From Athripsodes cinereus (lineage: Eukaryota; Arthropoda; Insecta; Trichoptera; Leptoceridae): 64,000 nt of DNA. The position numbers and the translations under genes are program-made. The notes under the pieces were generated by a model. That model had not been told where the DNA came from, made no database searches, and saw only the letters and a list, made by a program, of their open reading frames with translations. The DNA is taken from assembly GCA_947579605.1 (NCBI GenBank), contig OX388307.1:7975237-8039236 (forward strand), read 5' to 3'. Positions 12,386 through 22,925 of the stretch are shown here, one piece after another (position 1 is the stretch's first letter; each line of letters opens with the position of its first letter).

Positions 12386-12689
12386 TCAATTTATAAATTC
12401 ATATTACGAAATCCGAAATCATCAGAATAATTAACATTACATAGTGGAATAAGCTTTTGAGTGTACCTACTGCAAATGGAACATTCATTTATCATTCTTT
12501 GTGTGATCGTTTTAGTAAATGCATCGTTTATGAAATTTTGTTCAGAATTCATTCCACATGAAACAAGGTTTTATAATTATATAAATTAGATAAGTGCTCT
12601 TATTAATTAAATCTCAAAACTTTTATATTATTATTTTGAATTCAGGGTCTCGGCAATAATAATTTTTAATTGAATTGTATGATTTCATT

Positions 12690-13192
12690 TTGATAAAAAA
12701 TACTACTATACTATACTATACTATACTCTCACGCCGTATCCCAAATGGGGTAGGCAGAGAGAACGGAACGCCACACAGATCTATCTTTACACACTTCCTT
12801 CGCTTCCTCCACATTCATACAGTTTCTCATACACGCACGTCGATTCCTCTTACTCAACACGCGGCCGTCCTTAAGAATTTGATCCACGTGATCAAGCCAC
12901 GTGGTTCTCGGACGTCCGCGCTTCCTCACACCTTTTCTTTCAGACAAGTATATCCTCTTTGTCATTCTTACTTCGTTCATTCGTTCAACGTGTCCAAACC
13001 ACCGTAGTTTATTCACGCGCATTCTGTCCACAACACTCTTCTTGCATCCGCTCATTCTTCTAATATCCTCATTCTTCACTCTATCACGCAGCGTTTTACC
13101 AACCATTCTTCTCAAAAATAAAAAATCCTTTCTTTCTTTTTTTAGGCAAGGCACCCGATATCGAGTGAATAATTTATTTATTGATAAAAAAT
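12690..13192 (-). pseudogene. LINE-Y C-terminal fragment with 12-bp TSD
   Basis: The minus-strand frame from about 13110 to 12729 encodes RRMVGKTLRDRVKNEDIRRM, then NKLRWFGHVERM, KRGRPRTTWLDHVDQILKDG and NRRACMRNCMNVEEAKEVCK, ending in SVLSAYPIWDTA. This is the C-terminal region of a non-LTR retrotransposon protein; the clade (RTE- or CR1-like) cannot be settled from this part alone. The 3' end is a (TATAG)n tail at 12702-12727. The direct repeat TTGATAAAAAAT lies at 12690-12701 and 13181-13192. About 70 bp between the coding body and the 5' TSD (13111-13180) does not match the other copy. No stop interrupts the LINE part, so this is a young insertion. It lacks endonuclease and RT domains. 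Confidence 0.9.
12702..12727. repeat. (ACTAT)n microsatellite tail of LINE-Y
   Basis: Pentamer run directly next to the LINE-Y stop codon. On the LINE-Y sense strand it is a (TATAG)n tail, comparable to the (TAG)n tail of SINE-T. Confidence 0.85.
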
Positions 13193-13267
13193 CATGTGAG
13201 GATAATATAAAGATACTAATAAACTTTATCATATAAAATAATAACCATTAATAGGGTTACAAGATGG

Positions 13268-13377
13268 TATTATTATTATAATTATTCCAAAAATATCACC
13301 CTTCACTGAGACCATAACACCTTTTGGTTTTGCACAATGGGCGAGTTAATCGCAGAAAGATATATTTCAACTAAACC
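13268..13377 (-). mobile_element. 3' module of a non-LTR element (tail repeat)
   Basis: On the minus strand: GGTTTAGTTGAAATATATC, TTTCTGCGATTAACTCGCCC, ATTGTGCAAAACC, and an AATAATA tail near 13268-13285. It resembles the copy at 38640 more than the one at 1890 (shared TTTAGTTGAAA and TTTCTG). Confidence 0.65.
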
Positions 13378-14460
13378 AATAAATAAAAACAAAACTAAAA
13401 TAGAAAATAATAAAGATGTATAGATAAATACTAAAATATACTCGTAATTATGCAGTTAACTTATTGGCTACCACAATTGGTTTATTCTGTGATGGTATAA
13501 ATAGCAGTCGGGATACATAGAATGTAGACGTATAGATTAAAAAGCAAGGTGAATTTCTTATACTTTGCAGGTACTTCCAGGAAACTTGTGTCTCCCACAT
13601 ACTATTCGTTTTATTATTGTGGATGCTAATACTGCATATCATTGAATACCGAGGCACGGACTTGCTACGGGCATCAATACTGTTGTCAGACTTAAATAAT
13701 TATATGCAAAAAGGAATTATAGATATCGCTATAGTTAATATCGTAAACATATCATACACCTTGCTGCGTTACAGTCAATACTTGTAGTACTAAGGAATAT
13801 ATCGCATTATCATATTATTTTAATACGATAATCATATCAGTTACAAGAAAACAAAATGATAAAATCCATAAGACTATTTCACAAGAAGACATTTCGAAAT
13901 ATATAAGATATAAAGTATCGAGATTTCAGGGGAAATTTTGAACATGTACAGCTATTCTTACAGTTTCTGAGCTTTTTATAAAATAATAAATAAAAAAAGA
14001 TAAAATTGAATAATACATAAATAAAGATATCGATGTCTGGATGAAACATAAATCAAATGTCTCAATGCATTTTAAAGTAAATCTGTATTTTTTTCAATGG
14101 AGCCCATTGGTTATATTTTTACATTTAACACAGCTTACTTAGGTTTAATTTCAACGTTCATTAAGTATTTGCATGATCTAAGAACCGAATTGAATATTAT
14201 GCCAATACTTGTAAATATCTACATATACATAAATCTGAGAAATAATGGAGTTAATAATGCTTTAAACATCCTTTGTACACAAAATAATTCTTTTGATGTT
14301 GAGCATATTATAATATTATCAAGGATATGATTATAATGAATTTTGCACAATATTATTTTATTGTTGAAGGCTCTCACAGAGAGAAAAATACGTTGTTAAT
14401 AATATGATAGCAATATAAGGTGTAAATGATATCACTCATTCATTCATAAAATAACCTCAT
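13378..14460. other. AT-rich DNA, no gene seen
   Basis: Frames at 13448-13657 (-) and 14097-14330 (+) have no recognisable features. No repeats assigned. Confidence 0.45.
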
Positions 14461-14464
14461 TTCC

Positions 14465-14662
14465 CAAGTAATAAACATGCAAGTCGTCCTCTCCAAGTCA
14501 ATGTTGAGATATTTAGGATGGGTGTTTTATCATATCACTAAATGGAAGATGTTAATTGTCTTACAAGGTATGTTTTACAAACATCTGTCTTTTACAGGAT
14601 ACTAAAAAAATACAAAAATAATAATTGAGGAACCTATTCTTTGCCGGGGACTCCTCGCGACA
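14465..14662 (-). mobile_element. SINE-T copy lacking its 3' end
   Basis: The 5' end is well kept (GTCGCGAGGAGTCCCCGGC, AAAGAATAGG). This is followed by the TATCCTGTAAAAGACAG, ACCCATCCTAAAT and CATGTTTATTACTTGG blocks. It ends before the ACCCC...CCGTGATGG segment. With the 38.8-kb copy it defines the SINE-T 5' terminus. Confidence 0.8.
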
Positions 14663-14668
14663 AAATAT

Positions 14669-14712
14669 TAGTTTATTTTTATTTATTTATTTTTTTTGCA
14701 CATCATCATTAT
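14669..14712 (-). mobile_element. 3' tail fragment of the non-LTR module
   Basis: On the minus strand GATGATGTGCAAAAAAAATA followed by AAATAAATA units, i.e. only the last part of the diverged module seen at 6440. It abuts the 5' end of the SINE-T at 14662. Confidence 0.5.
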
Positions 14713-14719
14713 TATCATC

Positions 14720-15510
14720 TTCATACCGAATTATCATTTCAAAACATAATAAACGGTGAAGAAGTTTATAAAATTATTCCAAATGAATAACATTGGGAAT
14801 AAGTTATTTCTAGAGAATCTTTGCATTCCATAATATCAAACATTTGCTATACGCTACCTTAGAATATATCTTTCACAAGCCAGTTGACACCCTACATGTG
14901 ATGATCATATAGGTCGTTCTCTCACTGATTCATTGATTTCAATCGAAAAACTGTATGTTAATTCATTATATAAGTAGGTACGGGATGAATTTCAATAAAC
15001 ATTAGGTACGGGAATGATATAACTAAACAAAATTATAAAATAGCCTTATTAAAACTTGCGTTGATGAAAAGTAGTTTTCATTATCCGAATAGCATATCCG
15101 AATCCACTCGGATTGTGGTTATCACGTTCCGTATACACTGTGTAGTAAGTAAATTGGCCTGTTTCTAGTAAAAAAAAATTGTGAGATTAGCTAAATCTGT
15201 CTAAAAACCTATTTTTTTGTCGACATAATTTGGGCATGGCGATTTGCCGCCATATCCAATAATACATTATTACCGTGTCAACTCGAATGAATAGACATTA
15301 TCTTAGTAAACTTGGATTGGACATAAATCAAATGAATGTTTTCATGGTTGAATTTACTTGGTCCAAGCGCACTCGGATAGTGAAAACACGATTTTAGCAC
15401 CAGAGTAACATAAACACGCGATATGTAAATATGAAAAATAAAAAAAGGAAGTATGTATTAAATTTTTAGTTAAAACTTTGTCAACGCACACCGCATCTAT
15501 ACAAACATTT
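14720..15510. other. AT-rich DNA, no gene seen
   Basis: No supported feature. Confidence 0.45.
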
Positions 15511-15514
15511 CCCA

Positions 15515-15580
15515 GCACGCTATCATATCCCTAATTGGGAAGGCATGGAGGCGGGAGAGATACACCTCACACATATACCA
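15515..15580 (-). mobile_element. Relic of a LINE-Y or SINE-T 3' end
   Basis: Minus-strand TGCCTTCCCAATTAGGGATA then TGATAGCGTG resembles the shared 3' end (CTACCCCACTTGGGATACGG). The next part, GTGTATCTCTCCCGCC, lines up with the CGTTCCGTTCTCTCTGCC region of LINE-Y rather than SINE-T, so LINE-Y is favoured. Confidence 0.4.
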
Positions 15581-15902
15581 ACTCTAGTATAATAACTATT
15601 CAGTGAGTTGCCATGACGAGGTTACTTTATTAAATCAATTGAAAAATATTACGAAGGGAGTGCCTGGATTCCATAGTATAAGTACTATTAATTAATAAAG
15701 ATATTGGAATCGAAAAAACTTTGTTGGTTATTCCACAAAATTTTCATAAATGCATTTTTCTTTAAATATATTGTGATTAATGTTGGTATAGAATGAATAA
15801 ATAAAAAATACATATAGGTATAAACATGTTAATATAAAAAAAAATGGGCTCGAATTAAATTTAATTAGACAATAGACACTACATATATCATAGTAAGCAA
15901 TA

Positions 15903-15980
15903 TGATCGGCAGTGGGAAGATTCAAACCTGGTATCCCTTCATTAAAAATTCAAGACGACCATCAGACTATACCAACAACC
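15903..15980 (-). mobile_element. tRNA-headed SINE fragment
   Basis: On the minus strand TTGGTATAGTCTGATGGTCG (A-box-like) is followed about 35 bp later by CCAGGTTTGAATCTTCCC (B-box-like). It is not closed as a tRNA and the 3' body is not clear. Probably a diverged SINE-A relative. Confidence 0.45.
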
Positions 15981-16145
15981 TTGATGTACGTATATATAAC
16001 TTTAAGTTTTAAGTATAAAAGGAAAATTTTATGAAGGAAGTGGATATCGTATACCAAATGTGTTTTGAGAATAGTCAATGGCGAAACCTAACAATGAAAA
16101 AATATTTGTAATACTGCCTAAATAAATAATAGTTAGCTTATTGCT

Positions 16146-16179
16146 ATTGATATGGAAAATTAAAATTTTCCATATCAAT
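16146..16179. repeat. Perfect 16-bp inverted repeat
   Basis: ATTGATATGGAAAATT at 16146-16161 and its exact reverse complement at 16164-16179, with a 2-bp centre. No element ends are visible around it. Confidence 0.9.
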
Positions 16180-17210
16180 CACAATGTATTTAAAAAAATA
16201 AGTTTCTTTTCAATTTATCTTTAGACTTCTAAGTTTTGTTAAATTCTAGAACCAATCGTTTTGGATATGGATTAACCGTGCCATCAAAAAATTTCCCTAA
16301 CAAAAAAAATCTAATAAAGTAGGTATGTACAAAGTTAGATGTCCACAAAACGTCTTTGTTATTCTCACATGATGAACAATAAATTGAAATATTCAACTCT
16401 CGATCTTGGAAACATGTCAGACAAATACAAGACATATAAAAATACAAAAAAAAATACTTCTGATAAAACATTTTTACGATAACAATAAATTAAGTAATTT
16501 ATTAATAAATACTTTTGCATGTCGGAAAGATAGTGCAGACAATATAAATTTGCCTTATCAGAAATGTGAGAGATTACAATGTTCTGGTTTGGTACTTTGT
16601 ATTTAAAGGAATGCGCATAAAATTTAGAGTAACATATTATCACTTGGTCTGTTTTGGCACCACTCTTCACAACATAAAGACCTTTTAACCTAACCAGAAT
16701 TAAATAATATTATGAACAACCAAGATTTAATGTCGGTCCAGAATCAAAAGTTTGGACTGTAAATAAAGTGAAAATAGTTCTCCATGTGAAGCAAAGTGTA
16801 TTCAAAGTATATTTTATTCAAGAGAGGGATAGGACTGGAAAATTTGATGAACGAAAATATTTCCCATGATGTGAGAAAAATGAGTGATTCCACAAACACC
16901 ACATGTAGAAGAAACCACAATGAATACCGATAAGATAAAACATGTAAATTACTTACAGAATCGACAGACATAATCCTGATTAATTAATGGGTTGAGAGTG
17001 TCCACTTACCTGAAACAAAATAAAAATATCAATTAGTTAATTTTACAATACAAATAAGACAATACAAATACTAAATAATCAGAATTAAACTTTGTTTTTT
17101 TTCGGAGTGCACCTTTCAAATGGCATTTACATTAGAGAGGTGCATTTTCTTCCTGTTTTTGAAGAAGAAGTTGAACAAATAGAATAAAAGAAATAATGTT
17201 AGTGTTAGTA
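16180..17210. other. AT-rich DNA, no gene seen
   Basis: Several overlapping short frames (16229-16670 -, 16406-16606 +, 16744-16971 -) are mutually incompatible, AT-driven and motif-free. The piece near 16650 (GGCACCACTCTTCACAAC) has a short resemblance to 59633-59655, not enough to call a repeat. Confidence 0.4.
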
Positions 17211-17214
17211 CAGT

Positions 17215-17300
17215 GTTAGTACCCATAATACAAGATTCATATCTTAGTTTGGGACTAGCTCGGTCTGTGTGAATTGTCTATACGTGTTATGTTATGTTGA
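17215..17300 (+). mobile_element. SINE-B 3' fragment
   Basis: Carries GTACCCATAATACAAGATTC, TTAGTTTGGGACTAGCTCGG and TGAATTGTCTATACGTG, the 3' third of SINE-B. The 5' tRNA-like head is missing. Confidence 0.8.
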
Positions 17301-17414
17301 TTAATTAAATACATTATAATTTTGTGATAATTGGATTTGCAAGTTCGTTTTTTGTCAATAGATATCATACAAATGCAAGCTTTCAGAGGTGGCTAATGGA
17401 TTCATTGAAAACTC

Positions 17415-17490
17415 ACAGAAGGTTCTTTATAATTCAGGATAAGTGGCAAGCCTCATTACCAAATTCAGGATGATAAATAAGCATGTTATG
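17415..17490 (-). mobile_element. SINE-T fragment, decayed
   Basis: Only the CTGAATTTGGTAATGAGG / GCCACTTATCCTGAAT block is recognisable on the minus strand. Confidence 0.45.
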
Positions 17491-17967
17491 GAGGAAGTTA
17501 TAAAATACTAGATTTTAAGAGACAGAAGAAAATTAGTAGTAGGAAGTATCTTGTTGTATTCCAATGGCTACAAAAGAGAGAATTAAAAAATATTATACCT
17601 ACTTCATAAAAAAAAACAATAAAAAGGAATAATAAACAAAATGACGAGTCCAACTCTATTGTTCAACTCTATGTGGCAATATCCATTTTTTACATTTAAG
17701 TCTCATCCTGTAGCAGGATGAAAAGCTTCGTTAACGTGAAAATATTATTATTGTTATTAAAAAAATAAATTAATTAAAAAGCCAAGTAAAATATAATAAA
17801 TGTCAGTGAAATTAAATTCCTCCGTCCTCGTGGCGACGCGACATGATGGCCTTACAATGTAAACCGGGAATAACAAGTAAACAATGCGAAGGGAAATAAT
17901 GGCAGAAAGGGGAAGAGAAACTTAAGCATAGATTTTTAACAAAATCTCATCGTTTCGTACAAGTTTA
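17491..17967. other. AT-rich DNA, no gene seen
   Basis: One CpG-richer patch at about 17820-17900 (CTCGTGGCGACGCGACATG) stands out from the AT background but has no open frame or repeat relation I can name. Confidence 0.4.
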
Positions 17968-18075
17968 ACATAACATAATAACTAAAAGATCAAACTAGTC
18001 CCAAATCAGGGTACGAATCTTGTATAGTGGATATTAATACGACGAAACACATAATTATACACAACATAATAAATA
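17968..18075 (-). mobile_element. SINE-B 3' fragment, diverged
   Basis: On the minus strand: GTATTAATATCCACTATACA, AGATTCGTACCCTGATTTGG, GACTAGTTTGATC. Order and sequence follow the SINE-B 3' body. Confidence 0.6.
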
Positions 18076-19262
18076 TTGAACTTAAATACGAGTACATCAC
18101 GTAATTATACTAGGTATGTTATGTGAAATTCGTGCTGATATTTTATTTACGCATCAGAAATAATATTGTTTGATATGTTTATTGTGCAGTTTCAGAGTAA
18201 CATAAATCTGAGGACGAGAGAGAGAGAAAGTGAGAAAATTATCGATTTAAGTGAAATCGCGTTTGATTTTCATGAATTTACGTAAATTAAAGTCTGAAAG
18301 TAAAATATTATATTCCAGCAAAAAAATCTTATTTCATAGAAGTTTATCTATATCATTAAGATATGGTCTTGAAGTTTTTGTAGATTAATCATACCTGCTC
18401 GTGATAGAGCTTGCTTTATAATTAATTACACACTCAACATTGATTCGTATCGTTTAAACTTTTATTCTTATTCAAGTTTTCTGCCTCTATTTTTTTTCTT
18501 TTCTTCGTTCGTTTCTTAAATTCATATATAGGTATTCGTTAGTTCAAAAAACTAAATTGAGTATAATAAAATCTATTCAATCTAAGATAACAGTCCACAA
18601 AGATGTACATCTTATGATTCTTATATAAGAATGTAATTTTTGATTGGTATTAAGAGAATATTCAATAATAGTTTTCATACATCATTCAAATGACAATGAA
18701 AAATTATTATATGTTTCATGTTGAATTTAAAAGATAATTATCAGATTTTAGATGAATAATATTTTAGAATATTGACAAATGTTTTTCCAAAAGTTTATTA
18801 ATAAGATTCATGAAATATAGAAAGTAATTTGAGAAAAATATGAGATCAAAAAAGTCTAAAACTAGAGCGAGCAATGATATCGACATGGAAGTCTTAATAA
18901 TTTTATACCACCTACTTCTCCCTCGTGAAAATTTCTTTTTAAATTATTTATGGCTTTCGGAAAAATTCTGAAAATTTAAAAAATGGCTAACGAAGTTTAC
19001 GTAAACTTTTCATAAAAAGTAATTATGGGAATGCGATCATTCTGAAAGAAAAAAAACTTTGGGGATTTAAAAGAGGAGCTATAATATAGGTAGGTATGTG
19101 AACATTTCCTTCATTATTTTGCGGCTTATGAATGCGTAATGAAATAATATTTCATAAAAAAAGTTTTTCAACTTAATTTAACGCTCGATTGTACTCTAAT
19201 ATATATGATATAGGTATAAAAATAGATGTTTGAATAATGAGATCTGTTATGAATAATATAGA
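18076..19262. other. AT-rich DNA, no gene seen
   Basis: No supported feature apart from a short GA run near 18216-18232. Confidence 0.45.
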
Positions 19263-19264
19263 GA

Positions 19265-19445
19265 CAGAAGTCTTAGTTGGGTCGTGTTTTGAGAATGTCT
19301 AATAATTGACTTAAAAGGGCACAGTTTTACTTTCGTCTTCAAAGTTTCCAATTGCCTACGTTGCCCTGGACGGCTCTTTTCCACAATATACTAATCTTAG
19401 GACAACGACATCAGAGCGTATAGAATGTCGCGGGAAGAGGATACT
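19265..19445 (+). pseudogene. LINE-W C-terminal relic
   Basis: Nucleotide-level relative of 51590-51835: AGTTGGGTCGTGTTTTGAGA matches CTGGGTCATGTTCTCAGA, and ACGACATCAGAGCG...ATGTCGCGGGAAGAGG matches ACGATATCAGAGCG...ATGTCGTGGGAAGAGG. The frame is broken repeatedly. It lacks the roughly 90-bp inserted segment found in the 51.5-kb copy. Confidence 0.7.
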
Positions 19446-19682
19446 CAGCTGAGTGTGTAAACTTTACACGCTATTTTCTAAAAGTGTGGTAGCCAAAGAC
19501 TCACTGCTTGTACTAAACACATAGGTCATTAAAATACGCATATTTCATAGCGTCTTTCAGTCTATCGCATCGCCGAAATCTTAGTGGGATTAAAAACAGT
19601 GATCATTTTGTACAATTATTTAATTAATGTGTCAAAAATTATAATATCCCTAATTTTAATATCTCAGTAGGTACTTACTTAC

Positions 19683-19811
19683 AAAATTGTGCAATATTTG
19701 GTGTTTTGGTGTACCTGTTCGCACTGCTCTTGCTCTTATTTCTTCACCTATATATCTTTTTCTCAAGTCGTCGGCGGTGAAGTGGTTGCCTCTGGCGGCT
19801 TCCCACGCGGT
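19683..19811 (-). CDS. Candidate host exon, product unknown
   Basis: On the minus strand an open, GC-rich frame stands out sharply from its AT-rich surroundings and encodes TAWEAARGNHFTADDLRK, followed by RYIGEEIRARAVRTGTP. Codons 2-15 mostly end in G or C, unlike the random frames of this window. A splice acceptor (AATAAACAG) directly precedes 19811. Donor candidates are GTGAAG at 19747, GTACAC at 19714 and GTAAGT at 19682; the last gives a 129-nt, phase 0-0 exon. I do not recognise the protein. The first half carries the coding signal, so the shortest version (19748-19811) may be the true exon. It could also be part of an unknown transposon protein or a fragment of processed pseudogene. Confidence 0.4.
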
Positions 19812-19954
19812 CTGTTTATTATTATTGTTGTATTATGATAGCTGGTGGACTTGTGTATTGTAAGAGTTTGGTTTTTGAAGACAAGGATATAACGTTATTT
19901 ACTAAGTTATTTATATTTTAAATATTTAATTCTCCTAACTCAACCAAAACAGAA

Positions 19955-20065
19955 ACTTGAAGACACCGGAAGCTTGATCCAGCGCGGGCATAAGATAGGA
20001 GTATTTTAAAGGACGAGGATCAGGAGGGCCTACCCCAGATGATTTCTCATCATTAGGCCGAAAGA
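19955..20065 (+). pseudogene. LINE-P 3' relic
   Basis: GGACGAGGATCAGGAGGGCC then TACCCCAGATGA aligns with GAAGACTAGGAGAGCC then GACCCCAAATAA of the 31.5-kb LINE-P copy. No TSD seen; an old copy. Confidence 0.55.
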
Positions 20066-21456
20066 AAGTAGAAATAGAGTCTACCTATTTCGATATACTG
20101 CAGTCGGAGGACATAAACGGTTGTAGTAAATTTTAAGGAGAATTTTATCGAAACAAACCCTGCATGCGAACCTAGAACCTTCCCTTTGGAAGAACTTGCA
20201 TGAAGAGTATGGATGACATAACTGATACAGCTAAAACATCCGTGAGTAAAGGAAGGTGCGATCCTAAAATCTATATTAATTTTATAAAACTACACGGATA
20301 TAATGGTATCACGGACTCAACATACACTGAATTAACTTCAAATTTCACTCTCAATATAAATATCTTTTGACTAATGACTTTGCCAAGTAAGGGCCTAGCC
20401 CACAAGTTCTTTAGAATATGAAGTGTGTACTTATTATGCAACCGAATTACGAAAACATTTATGATAAAAATATCAAGACTTTTGACATAATTTTGAAGTA
20501 GGTAGCAATAATATTTAACTGTCATAATAGAGTCTGACACTCCTTATTCACCTTTAAGGTATGTACGTGGATATTACATACACTGGTAAGTATGCAATAA
20601 TGATAACAATATTCACGATTTCTAGTTAATTAATATGTCAACAATATAAAGGTACGAGTATATTAAAACTTGCAATATGTTGCTTTATATCAAGTATTCA
20701 CGCGATTGTTTCTGGCATTATTATCATTAAATTATTTAATATATCTGTGTGATTTCATAGGTATATTTTTGTTTTGTATCAGGACTTTACGTTAAAAATC
20801 TTCTTGTACAACTTCAAAGCTTAAGATAGGGTGAAATATATCTTAAAGCACTTAAGGATATAGTGATAAAAAATATTGCGATTATGAAATTGGATGATTA
20901 GGTATCATTTATTTTATAAGATTTTTTTAATGTAACGTAGAAAATATTTTATGTTTTGTCATAAACAAACGAGTAAGTATCTCATTTAATGGAATTAAAT
21001 CACTTTTTAGAAATTGTATTAGTCTATTAGTAAAAACTAATGTCGGCTTTTTATTTTTGAACAATTACAGCCTTTTGGGAATGCTGTAAAAGTACCAATA
21101 TTTAATATCATGTCAATGTTAGGCAATCAAAACACACTTATAAAATGCAAATCTTTGAATAAAAATCAAGGCAGGTTAAGTTAATGGAATGTGTGGACAT
21201 GAAACTGACGAAGATTTGTAAATCCGAGCTTAAGTCGCTAATAACAACAAGATGATCTTGTATTACAATATGTAGAGTAATTTTAACAACACTCCTTGCT
21301 CCGTGCTTATTTGACAAATTATGTACATTACAGAAATAATAAGGACAAATAACATTAATCCTACATGTTTATAGTCGTTATGTATGATACAGCATGTTTA
21401 TTTTAACAGTTTTATAGTCTCCAGTAAGGAACATAATATCTCTCTCACTTTTCTGT
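20066..21456. other. AT-rich DNA, no gene seen
   Basis: The minus-strand frame 20271-20540 (89 codons) has no motif or composition difference. Nothing else is supported. Confidence 0.45.
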
Positions 21457-21512
21457 ATGTCTTCGAGTGTCCTGTAGAAGGGAGGTATTCGTATAACATT
21501 CAGTATAAGACA
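21457..21512 (+). mobile_element. SINE-T fragment
   Basis: CTTCGAGTGTCCTGTAGAAG then GGAGGTATTCGTATAACAT: the internal GTGTCCTGTAAAAGG/TTCGTAAAACATC block only. Confidence 0.6.
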
Positions 21513-22142
21513 GTATACTACGCATTCTGTATGATTTTTTTATTGGAACAGACTAACAGACATAAGTGCGGTTAGTTTACTGCTTATCGAACTTGTAGAA
21601 AGGTATACCGTATAGTATGGTATGATTCTATAAATGGATAAACACAAAAAAAAAAATTAAATCAAGGTTTATAAATATAAGATTGAAAATTGAGCTTCAA
21701 TGTATGAGATATCTACCAGCAGACTTAAGAACTTTATAACTTTGAACTACACCATGAAATAAATGTAATATTCAAATATACAATATCAAACATTGTACTG
21801 TGATAAAGGACATTTGTTATCCATTTTACGTATGTACCTACATGTACATATTATTTAGGTAGTAAGTTGGACCCTTGTAAATATAAATGTTTAATAAACT
21901 TGTATTGAAATATCTTTCCAAATATATAAGCTTCTTTAGGATATTAGTCGTCTAGTATAAGTATAACTAATCTGGGTGTACATATGATTAGACCCATATT
22001 TACAATATACATACTTATGCATACCTACGTAATTAACAATTATATTAAGATTCGAATATTTAGATTTGGTGATGGCCAAGTATATGTCAGCGAACTGATT
22101 ACAAGCAAAAGTACACAAAAATACATTCGTATTAAAAAGAAG
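21513..22142. other. AT-rich DNA, no gene seen
   Basis: No supported feature. Confidence 0.45.
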
Positions 22143-22186
22143 CGATACACAGAGGGCGAGTTTATCGTAAAAACACGATTTTTTCC
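22143..22186 (-). mobile_element. 3' module of a non-LTR element, fragment
   Basis: On the minus strand ATCGTGTTTTTACGATAAAC then TCGCCCTCTGTGTATC, the core of the tail repeat. The (AATA)n tail and flanks are gone. Confidence 0.65.
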
Positions 22187-22800
22187 ATAGTATTGTGCAC
22201 TTATCATGTTTTTTTCTAAAGTTTAGTTTGATATGGAAGTCGAATAACTAAGAAGACATATTTTGTAAGTAATAGTTAAACAATAATAATACATTGAATC
22301 ATGAATGATGACCTATGTAGGTAATATGTATGTAGTACAATAAGGCGGGTTTTGATAACAGAGAGCAGGGCAGGTTCACGCTGATTGTCTGTATACGGAA
22401 TATCAATGTACCCTACATCTATTTATGTTTGAAGTATAACGCCCATGCCTCTAATCCTCGGTCGCTAATCCGAACTTTGACAAATGACACAAGTATGTAT
22501 TGTGAAATTATTATGAATACTAGCGTAGTTTTACCTGACATGGCTCAGAAAATAAACGTCAAATTAACACTTGTACAAAGCAAAAGTACTTGAGATATTG
22601 CGAAACGAAAACAGTTTATTTTGTTCTGACATAAAATATTGGTGATTTTTTTTTGCACATGAAATGTTTTTAAGCAAAACAAATTTTTGATAATAATATA
22701 TATATTTTTTCTCAAAAATATGATAATGCATTACCAAACCTATAAAAAACATTGTGTTAAGACTAAACAATACGTTCAACAAATGAATATGATCAGCAGA
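22187..22800. other. AT-rich DNA, no gene seen
   Basis: The minus-strand frame 22564-22782 is motif-free. No repeats assigned. Confidence 0.45.
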
Positions 22801-22925
22801 GATGGTCGGTAACCAGATGATAGTCTCAATTCCACCAATTTCCGGCTTCTACCTTTATGACACAAGTATACCTATTACTTACTGCGAAGGTGTCTGAGTT
22901 GTATCTGGGTTTATTTCAAAATTAT
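22801..22925 (+). mobile_element. SINE-A copy, diverged
   Basis: GATGGTCGGTAACCAGATGA resembles the SINE-A head. TTACTGCGAAGGTGTC followed by GTATCTGGGTTTATTTCAAA resembles its 3' body (TTACTGTGAAAGGTG, GTATTTGGGTTTATAAC). The B-box region is lost. Confidence 0.6.

Noticed and set aside
12901..13236. Plus-strand frame of 111 codons (and the one at 12675-13007)
   Set aside because: These are antisense shadows of the minus-strand LINE-Y C-terminus.
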